A stretch of 64,000 nt of DNA from Inia geoffrensis (taxonomy: Eukaryota > Chordata > Mammalia > Artiodactyla > Iniidae). Where the stretch lies: NCBI GenBank assembly GCA_036417435.1, contig CM070919.1:35208318-35272317 (forward strand), given 5' to 3'. Below, piece after piece: positions 55,440 through 64,000 of the stretch (position 1 is the stretch's first letter; the number at the start of each line of letters is the position of its first letter). The notes under the pieces are model-generated. The model searched no databases. It saw only the letters and a program-made list of their open reading frames with translations, and had not been told where the DNA came from. A program made the position numbers and the translations under genes.

Positions 55440-56645
55440 CATTGTTCTTGACGCCGCTCCCTTCACTTTGCTTCCAGGACTCCACGGGGCGTGCCGTCCC
55501 TCCTGCCTCTCCAGAACGTCTTTCTTAGACCGTTGCGCTTCCTCCTCCTCATTTTTCTCACCCTCAGATGCTGAAATGTCACTCTGCTCCATCTCTGGAT
55601 CTCCGCTCTTTCCAGTCTACACTCCCTCTCTCGTTGATTTTGTCCAGTATCACGGGTTCTGCACGCTGATGATTCCCAGATGTTTCAATCCTGAGTCTCT
55701 TCTCATAGTCCACACTGGTATGTCCAGCTGCCTAGTTGGCACCTTCACTTGGATATCTAGTTAACACGCTTGACGTGGCAAAGCAGAAGTTGAAAAACCC
55801 TCACCCCTGCCTCGTTAGAGATACTTCCACCTGTCTGGTTTTCTACTTGCTTTTAGGCCAGAAATTTTGGCTTCTGCCTCAGTACCTCTTTTTCTCTCAT
55901 CCTGTATTCAACTGGTCAGTCAAATATTTAGGTTTTCCTTTCAAAATGCCCCCCAAATCTGAAAGCGTGTCATCATCCCACGGCTACCCCCCTATTCCAG
56001 GCTGCCGTCAGCTCGTTCCCGGACTGACAGCGCAGCCCCTGACTGGTCTTCTAGATCCCGTCCTTCCTTCCCCTCTGTCAGGTTACTCTTAACACACCAC
56101 CCAGAGCAATCCTGTCAAAATGGGGGTCAGATCATGTCACTTTTCTGCTTAAAGCCCTCCAAAGACATCTGGTTTTGAGTAAAAGCCCTCACCCTTACTG
56201 TGGCCCACAAGTCCCTCCATGATCTTGCCCCGGTACTCTCCAACCTCACCTTCTACTAGTCTCCCCTTGGCTCAACATCTAGGTTTCTTACTTTAACACT
56301 GCAGACGTGCCCAGCTCAAGGTCTTTCTGTGCTTTTACCCCCGATATTCACATGACTCAGTCTCTCACTTTGTACAGGCCCTTACTCAAATCTTGTCTTC
56401 TCCATGAGAACCTTTGTAGCCCTTTCATCTAAAATTGAAAGTTCTCCCTCACCTGCATTATTCTTTCTATTTCCCTCAACTGCATTACTTTTTTCTTCAG
56501 CATTCATTGATATCTAACATTATACGTGTCTCCCTCCAACTGAAAACTGTATGTAGTCTAGTCTTTCTTTTTTTAATAACTTTAGCACTCCCAGCATTAG
56601 TACAGTGCCTGATATAGTATGCATTGAATGAACGAATGAATGAAT
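55440..56645 (+). mobile_element. L2 LINE fragment: 3' part of ORF2 plus 3' UTR
   Basis: A long L2 copy in correct order. It includes 'gtctacactccctctctcgt', 'tgatgattcccagatgtttc' (the reverse-transcriptase 'YADDS'-type region in the intact element), 'gtatgtccagctgcctagtt', 'agcaatcctgtcaaaatggg' and 'cagatcatgtcacttttctg'. It continues with 'ttaaagccctccaaagacat', 'gcccacaagtccctccatga' and 'caaatcttgtcttctccatg'. It ends at 'tgaatgaacgaatgaatga'. Stops and indels break the frame. The frames at 55279-56092 are relics of it. About 1.2 kb survives. Confidence 0.83.
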
Positions 56646-58999
56646 TACTGTAAATCACAATGACCCCTACTTTCTATTAACTTTTACAGCTCTATATTAT
56701 TCATTTGGAATTCAATTACAGTCTGCTTTGATTTTTTAAAAGCTTTTCATGAGAAGACATCCTGGGATTAACAATCTGATTGTAACCTCATTATATGTTA
56801 TGAAAGGAGAGTATGAATATGCTTTTTTATCAACCCGCCCCCATGCCTAATTCAGAAGTGCACAGTAAGGTGAATGAATAAGTGAACAGGAAATTCACCC
56901 GATGGGTACAGTGCAGTTGGTGAATGCTGGGCCATGGAGGCCAAGAGTAGGGAAGGGTAGCAGAGGAGACTGGAATCTGAGAAAGATAACTGAACATTGA
57001 AGATTAAGACAAAGAAGTTATAGGCACCTAACGTGGGGAGTCCAGCTGGTAAGTGCATCCTGCCATCGAAGTGAACAGAGTCAGCCCTGATGAATTCAAT
57101 ATTCGACCCACATGCACCTTCTTCTCTTAGTCAAGTCTTCCTGTTTGTCAGAGCTGTATTCGGCGGATGCCAGACACTGTTCTGTTAATTAAAAAAAAAT
57201 GGAAACAATCTAAGCAGTTGAGACAAATAACAGACCCCAGATAGATTGTGCTCTTTTCTGTATTTCCCAAGCGTTCCCACTGAATCAATTCTTACATGCC
57301 GAAAGGTTAGACAGTATAATCCTTGAACAAAATATAAACTTAATTTCCAGGTGCCTCATTCTAGAATAATAAAAATTTAAAATGCAATTCTGGAATATTT
57401 TAGACTCAAGGAATATATATGTACATGTATATATAGCTATATGGCTTAGCAAACTGGTCAGGGGAGAAGAGGTGTATGTATGTATGGGTGTGTGGTGGAG
57501 AAGAGGGTGGTGAGAGGATTCGGGTGAGTGAGAAGGAATGGACCAAATCGGGACACAGTACCTGACTTTGTAGCACACAGAAGGATAGAATTCCGTGGGC
57601 AGAGCTGAGGTTTATTCTCACGACGCTCACGAGCCCGACTGTGTCGACAGGCCGGTATAGAAACGTCTACAGGAGTCACGGGACAGGGGAAGCCAGAAAA
57701 GAGAGAGGCGCTGAGGGGAGGCGATAAGAAACCAGAAGTACACTTGGTGAGAATGCGAAACCCAAGGACAGATCGTGGAGGGGCTGATGGTGCGTTCTGC
57801 ACGTAGCTGAGAGTCTTGCGGCTGTTCACGCCCGTCCTAGCTCCTGCCAGGTGCCAGACTGCGGGAAGCGGCCTCGCTGTGTATAGCATTTGCCCCCAGC
57901 ACCTGCGTCTTAACGTCGGGTTACTGCTTTAGAGCGTGGTTATGCTTGACTGTGAAAGCAAAGATTTTGGTATCAAAAGTGATTCCACAGAGACACACAT
58001 TCGCTTCCCACCTGATGTTTGTGAGAACACAGGCTGTCACTAAATCAGCACCATTTCCTTATTTCTGTAACAGACTCAAATGAGCTATACCTTGAAGTTC
58101 TTTTATCGATCTTCTCTCTCTCTCTCAGGGCCTTTTTAATTGAGATCTTTGCCAAATACGGAGCTATGTCCAACTGGCTTCCCCTAAAGATAGGTGACAG
58201 TAGTATCCGCACGTTCGAATGTTACTATGGAGTCTGGTTTGTGGCGTGTTTCCACCGCTCTCGGGGTTCTCTTGAAATTCCATCACTTTGATGTATCCCT
58301 CAGACTTCTGAATTGCCCTCTCGCCTCAGTTTTACTACTCAGCATAGCTTCTGAGACTGTGTTGTGTAGACTTTTCTCCATGGGGGGGTAAGGAGTGGCT
58401 CTGTTTCTGCAGAAATTACGGCATGTGTCATTCTCAGAGTTACTGGCTCCACCTTTAGCTCAGCCTTTCCAAGAATCAGACTCATTATTGAATGCGCTAT
58501 TCAACACCATGATTATGCCTCTGTTCTTTCTAAATCAATTTCTCTTCAGCTCCTGTTAACTGTAGAGGGTTTTTATGTCTCCCCACCCAGATGACTCTCC
58601 TCCTCCTTACAGATCTCATCTGAAAACACGAATTTTCTATCTTTTCTTTGCCCCTTAATGCCTCTCCCTTCTGTTATTTAACTTTCAATTGTATCACTTA
58701 ACTCTGTCAAGTATCCTGACATGCAGTTTGCACAAAAGCTGCTGTGTCCACGCTGAAACTCATCTTATTGTTGGAGACTCTCCTCCTAGATTAAAGATCT
58801 ATGCTTGCGCTTTGTGTATCACCTTCATAGTAACTTCCCTGGTTAAAAGAGACAAGGAATTTAACAAAACCCAGTGTTAAATCTTCTGATAATATATGCA
58901 GGTCAACCTAAGGCTGTTAACGTTATACATATAAGCACCGACACATTTAAGCACCTAACAGACAACATCCCGATAGATTATCTGCTATAGAAAATACAG
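56646..58999. other. unassigned sequence
   Basis: No gene is recognised. There is a TA-rich patch at about 57415-57442 and a CT run at 58111-58128. The 143-codon reverse frame at 57458-57889 is low in identifiable features. L2-like pyrimidine-rich phrases near 58550-58690 are too weak to call. Confidence 0.35.
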
Positions 59000-61153
59000 A
59001 TCCTTCCATCGAATTTATATCTTTCATCATAAAATGATTGTACACTGAGCCATCATGGTGTAGAAGGGAAATGAGGAGAGCAAGAAAGAGAAACACTTGA
59101 ATTCATATCTGTCCCATTTTGCCCTTAGCCATGTGAGCGTCCAGCCAAGGCCACCATGCTGTTTTCACACCAGTGTTAGGATTTGCAGATCAGTGCCGGT
59201 CATGCTGGTTCACTGCACCCCGAACCCTGCCTTAACCATAACTCTTTTTCCCCGTGCTTTGAGGATTCAGACTCAGCTCTGAGTGCACCGAAGCAAAATG
59301 GGAGCATCTGGATAGAGTGTCAGAGCAGCAGAGCCAACATCAGTGCAGCACCCCATTGGCTTCCTGCAACCCAGACTACAAATGCTGCATCAGTGGTGGT
59401 TGAGAGACCGTAGATTAGCTCGTATTCATATCTAGATGCAATGACTTGTGAAAACTTGTTGGAAAACCTCAGTGACATAGAAAATCATTTTTTTCCTGTG
59501 ATCTTAATTGGGTTTGTGAATATATGTTGGTGCCGTAGTTCAGAGTACCAATTCCACTGTTTTCTTCTCAATTATTATATTAATCTTCTGGTTGTCTTCC
59601 TCAGCGTGCATGTAAACAAACTAACAGCTTGACCTACTTAGCATGTGGAAGAATAGCACTTAAAAAAAAAAGATTTATGGTATGCTGTAGTTTAATCTTT
59701 GGAGAAAAGGATTGTGGCATTACTATTATTGTTACCATTATTATTTACTGTGGCCAATGCTCTAAATTTATATCATTGAATCATAAATCATATAATCATG
59801 TTTGTTTGTTTGTTTTTCTGTCTTGTTCAAATAAGTGGCCTGAGTAAAGTAATATTGTCTTAGGTTTTGTTGTTGTTCATTTTCAGGCTGGTGATGGAAC
59901 TTCATTCTTCTGGCTTCTAGATTCCTTGTAAGTAAATTTATGACCTTTTCCTAAAATTGAGAGCTGCTAAAAAGTTCCACTGTTTATTTTTTACCTCTTT
60001 ACATAAAACATAAAACTAATTCTACGGGGAATATATTTTTCCTAAGCAATTCTTTATATTTGCTGAGACTTTCTTGGTGATTTTACGAATTTGGTATATA
60101 CACATGTTCTCTGAGCTTCAGTGTCAAGAAAGTAAACCCTCTGAAGGTTTATGACAATCATACTCCTAAAAACCTTTCAACAAATAACATAACGTATTAT
60201 GAATACTCTTATTATAAGTTAAATACTAAGTGAATTCAGGTGAGAAAACTTCAAATAGAAACACATTTTCTTCTTTGATCTGCCTACCAATGACATTAAT
60301 TCACTTGGTTTTCACTGATGCCATGCTGATCATAAAAAAATGTCTTTGATACTTATGTGGACAATAGATGCCCTTTTAGGACCATTATTATACTTTGGTA
60401 ATAATTAATATGCATACTTAATTAACTATTTAGAGCCCAATGAGAACAATATTTCAGACAAACACAAAAACTATGCTATGTTCAGGTGACTCATTGAGGT
60501 TGCTGTTTATTCAATGCACACCCCCAATTAAAATTCAATACTTGAAATATTATGCAGACTGCTTTAGGGTTTAATGTTGAACGTCACGTATTAACATGAT
60601 GATGTGGCTATAATCAACTGGGCCTTGATGTTGTGCTAACTGATGACGTGGCTGCTTCTTGGTGCCGTCTACTAAGAAGAGACACTTGCAGAAAAGATCG
60701 GAGACTATACCAGCCGCCATTCCCAGGAAACATTTCTGAGGGTGGGGAGGAGAAGAAAATCATCCCAACCTCGTGGTTTCCCACCCTTTCCTTTGGCTGT
60801 GTTCCCCTTCCCAGTAGTGATCCTGGAAGGAGGTAAAGAAGGTATCTTAGATTCTAGAAAAAATGAGGAGTCCACTGAGAGATAATTGTGTTTTCTAAAC
60901 TTGCTGGGAATTTCTGACTTGCATAGACGGATGGTATTTAAGCCAGGCTTCTTTTAGCCTCAGCATTTAGAATACTCTTGTCCGCTCTCCTTGAGGTTGC
61001 TGTCGGTCATTACTTGTGTGCCAGGAGCTGCTGGATTCTGTATCTCATTGGCTATATTTGCCCCTTCAGATTCAGTGGAGAGAGTGCAGGGGAGGGTGAG
61101 CTCTTCTGAAAGGCGTGCGTGGCAGAGGAACGCGACCAGAGGGCCTCAGCCGT
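59000..61153. other. AT-rich unassigned sequence
   Basis: No gene or named repeat is seen. Short TTTG units lie at about 59800-59816. The interval 60230-60600 is free of recognisable repeats and AT-rich, so conserved non-coding DNA is possible but untested. Confidence 0.35.
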
Positions 61154-61174
61154 GGGGGGGGGGGGGGGGGGGGG
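61154..61174 (+). repeat. G21 homopolymer tract
   Basis: This is an uninterrupted run of 21 G. Such runs are rare in mammalian DNA. It can form a G-quadruplex on this strand. Its exact length is prone to sequencing error. Confidence 0.9.
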
Positions 61175-62299
61175 CTGTGTGGTCGTAACGTGTAGCTATT
61201 TCACTCTTCCTGTGCTTTCTAATTTCGTAAAATAAATGTCCACGGGAATAACACAACTGTAATATCTGAATAAAGTGTGATATTTTTCTGGCAAAGCAGC
61301 CCATAATGAAGCCTAAATGTGAATATTTGTATACGCATTTTTCAAAAGTGTTGCACTTGGGTAGTGTTAACACATTGCAGTTAGACTAGACTGTACTGGC
61401 TTCCTCAGACACGCGAGAGCATCCCTGTTGTATAACAGTCTGCGCTCACATCTACAGCCATTTTTGGACAACGTAGAAGAGGGCGAAGTGGGCTGGAGAA
61501 AAGCCAGCACGCGCTTAAAATGGCACAGCGACTGGGAGTGACGGTGGGTAGAGATGGAACGTGCTTCTTACCAAGTGGGTTCTTTTTTAGAAGGTGGCGG
61601 GAACACGTTAAGAATCATACAGTTTGACACGTTATTATCGTGAATTAATTTTCTAGTCACGATAGGTGTGCTGTTAACGGTTCTGACTGTGATAAATTTG
61701 TTTGGAAGCCATGTAGTTCAAACATTTATTTTTAGAACTGTCACTTTAAACTACGTAAGCCATTTCCTGGTTTTAATGAATTTACTGCTTGGAAGCACTC
61801 ACCGTAAATTTGCGAGACCAAGTGAACGAAGCCGCCCCGTGGAGGCTCGTGTTAACCATCCCTGTGAGCGTTTCATGTTGGGAGTTTGTGTGTGGGATGC
61901 CTGCCTTCCGTCAGGTCAGTGGGGTGTTATTTTGAATGCTGTGCTTGAATATCAAAGCCTGTTCTGTCTTCACTGAAATTGTCCCTTGTCAATCTAGTGC
62001 TTTAAGATGCAACCCCGAAGTATTTCCAACATGTTTGTCTTTTAGCTGATCTACACCCCTACCCCCAAATTTAGGGAGTGTCACTACAGATAATGTTCAG
62101 TGAATTTTCTTTCAGTCACCAGTTGTGGTCGGTCGCTCCAAGGTGAATTGTATGCTGTGATGCTCTCGGTAGACTTCGTAGTATTTCTCACTTGGTGCCA
62201 CATTGATGTCCCTGGTGCTACCACACCTCTGGCATTTCTTCTACTCTTTTTCTTGCCTCTTCCCGAGAAGCCTGCTCTCCTACTAATACCGAACCTGAA
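61175..62299. other. unassigned sequence
   Basis: No gene or named repeat is recognised. The frame at 61668-61976 has no identifiable domain. Confidence 0.35.
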
Positions 62300-62374
62300 T
62301 CCGGCCTCTGTACCGCAACACCGAATTAAATCTCAGAGACGAGTTCTTAACCACTGTGCCACCAGGGAAGTCCT
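62300..62374 (-). mobile_element. tRNA-derived SINE remnant, reverse orientation
   Basis: Only the 5' end of a CHR-like SINE is clear: 'gagttcttaaccactgtgcc' and 'accagggaagtcc', ending at 62373. The part to the left is diverged. It is older than the GC-rich copies in this window. Confidence 0.65.
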
Positions 62375-62909
62375 AAGCGCTTATTTATATGAGTAGTTCA
62401 GCTACTGTTCTAACAGTTTTAGAACTTCCCTTACTTAATAGAATAAATTCCAAAAGATTCAGAGAAGGCCCGTGTTTTCATTCTAAATACTCACTGGTAT
62501 TTCTACATGTGGATTTGATATTTGTTTCCTAGATCTTGTATTGCCTTTGGATACTTTCGTCTATCACAGGTACTTCGGAAAAAAATGTAATAATGTTTAA
62601 TTTGGACCGTGATAAAATGGCTCACACCCAGGTGTTCACACACACACTCATTCATTCTGGGAATACTGACATAAATCCGATCAAGAGCCCATATTCTTCT
62701 GCAGCGGACCTGTGATGTGGTATATGGTGCGGCATATTCCTAGGTGACAAAAGAAACCAGACGCTTTAAGACCCCAGATAAGGAAGCAGTTACTCTTTGG
62801 GGGACGGATGCAGTAAGCTTCACTGAGCTGTTGCATGTTTGTTTGGTATCAAAAGAGATTTAACAGTTTTTCAGGTAAAGAAAAAATAGGATATATGTAT
62901 GATTATAAA
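62375..62909. other. unassigned sequence
   Basis: No named feature is seen. Confidence 0.3.
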
Positions 62910-63135
62910 ATAACATTTATTGATCACTTACTAAACGTCAGACACATGTGTAGGTGCTTCACATATGTTAACTCATTTAATCTTCTTAGCCATTTTTAGT
63001 ATTCCACTCTGCCATCAAGATGGGCACAGAGTAGGTGCATTATTTGCCCAAGGCCACACAGCAAGGCAGTAGCAGAGTCAGGATTCAAACCTAGCGGATC
63101 TGGCTCAAAAGCCCAAGCTCATGGTTAGTTTTCTG
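62910..63135 (-). repeat. MIR SINE, reverse orientation
   Basis: This is a good reverse MIR: 'tttattgatcacttactaaa', 'tgttaactcatttaatcttc', 'tgcccaaggccacacagcaa', 'agagtcaggattcaaaccta' and 'aaagcccaagctcatggtta'. The copy is non-coding. Confidence 0.85.
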
Positions 63136-64000
63136 GTATGCGAGCTCTGATGACTTTGTAGAGGCTGAGTTCGAGTGGGAGCCGCCCTAGGAGCAGGAGG
63201 AAAGCTCATGCCATTTCCTAGATGAGCCGTTGTTCAGGGGGACATTAAGGACACAGTTAATACCGAAAGAAAGAAGTAACGAGTTTGAGAGAGCTTTTTG
63301 GGATTGGAGCAAGTGTGGTGATAGGATTTAGGGCTTAATTGGTTGTGTGAAGGAGAGAAAGAGGTTGAGGATATTCTACTATTCTATATCCTGTTGTAAT
63401 ATATTCTGTATTCTAATCTTCTGGCTTCAAAGAATGTAGACATTATATTATTCATCAGATCAAAAGTAAAAGAGTAGGAACACATCTTAGGGAGCAAATA
63501 CTGGATCTAACTGCAGCCGTGTTGACTTGAAGTTCTCTCATCACAGTGGAAATTCTCAGGGAGTCGCTGGGAGGACGGGTCTGGAGCATGGGAGGACAGG
63601 TGAGCTGGAGAGATGCAGGTCTGGGAGCCGTCAGAGGAGGGTGGTATAGGACCTCTGGGAGGAGGCAGAGAGCACACGGGAAGATGCCTCATATGTAGGC
63701 AGAGGGGAGGACCAAGCAGAGCCCTCAGTGTTAGCAAGGCAGGCTGCAGAGGCAGAGGAAGTTACTGAGGACATGAGAAAAGGCAGAGAAAAGGCAGGGG
63801 GAAAAAAGGGAGTTCGAGAACAGGAGGGAGAAGAAAATTTCAAAAATTAAAGTGGTCATGCAGGCAGGTACAAGCTTGACTAGGACTGAAAGAAGACACT
63901 GAATTTTGCAGTGAACAGGTCTTTGAATAAGGTCGTAGGATGGACACCAAGAAATGAGTGTGATTTTAGTTAAGTGAAGACTAAGCGTGGGCCACCTTGC
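63136..64000. other. purine-rich unassigned sequence
   Basis: The strand is strongly purine-rich from about 63530 to 63840 (GGAG/GCAG-like). The reverse-strand frames here (63507-63737, 63631-63843) are serine/proline-rich because of that composition. No gene or repeat can be named. Confidence 0.35.

Noticed and set aside
55279..55764. 161-codon forward open frame
   Set aside because: Most of it lies in the L2 fragment at 55.4-56.6 kb and it crosses from the flanking MIR. It is a decayed LINE relic, not a gene.
1..64000. Possible undescribed system: CRISPR arrays, toxin or defence genes, operons, RNA genes
   Set aside because: I read both strands for regular repeat-spacer arrays, clustered co-oriented frames and known small RNA genes. 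None is present. The window is mammalian non-coding DNA dominated by retroelements.

Overview
This window is nuclear DNA from a mammal, most likely a cetacean (whale or dolphin). The main evidence is a set of well-preserved tRNA(Glu)-derived SINEs of the CHR type (cetacean, hippopotamus, ruminant lineage). Most are the short, internally deleted form typical of cetaceans. There are also L1 3' ends of the whale/artiodactyl kind and the usual old mammalian repeats (MIR, L2, MER5A, an old MaLR-type LTR, L1M). A hippopotamus is less likely but not excluded. All family names are recalled by eye, not from a database search.

I find no protein-coding gene, no exon I would defend, no tRNA, snRNA or rRNA gene, no CRISPR array and no operon-like arrangement. 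The longest open reading frames (up to about 160 codons) fall inside SINE, L1 or L2 copies or have no recognisable domain. The window looks intergenic or deep-intronic. I see no new biological system in it. What can be read is a layered record of retrotransposition plus a few candidate regulatory or unstable sites.

Layout. 0-10 kb: mixed-composition unique DNA with a Tigger-like transposon relic, a full-length older CHR SINE with perfect target-site duplications (TSDs), a GATA/GGAT microsatellite, an LTR-like block, a strong CTCF-type motif at 5035, a small CpG cluster near 9.0 kb and a MER5A copy. 10-20 kb: a 1.1 kb L2 fragment, two CHR SINEs in opposite orientation, and a young 5'-truncated L1 with a perfect TSD at 16.3-17.0 kb. 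20-33 kb: AT-rich DNA with a CA microsatellite, a CHR SINE with its original 3' tail, several MIRs and an old L1M. 33-43 kb: a composite L1 insertion carrying about 240 bp of non-L1 DNA, an old L1 3' end, L2 pieces and an L2 copy split by an LTR. 43-57 kb: a 40-bp tandem duplication, a GT microsatellite, two CHR SINEs facing each other, an L1 ORF2/3'UTR fragment split by a long TA tract, and a second 1.2 kb L2 fragment. 57-64 kb: mostly unassigned sequence, a 21-G homopolymer, a SINE remnant and a MIR.

Relative ages can be read from nesting and TSD quality. L2 and MIR are oldest, then L1M and the LTR. The full-length CHR and L1 insertions come next, and the deleted-form CHR SINEs are youngest.
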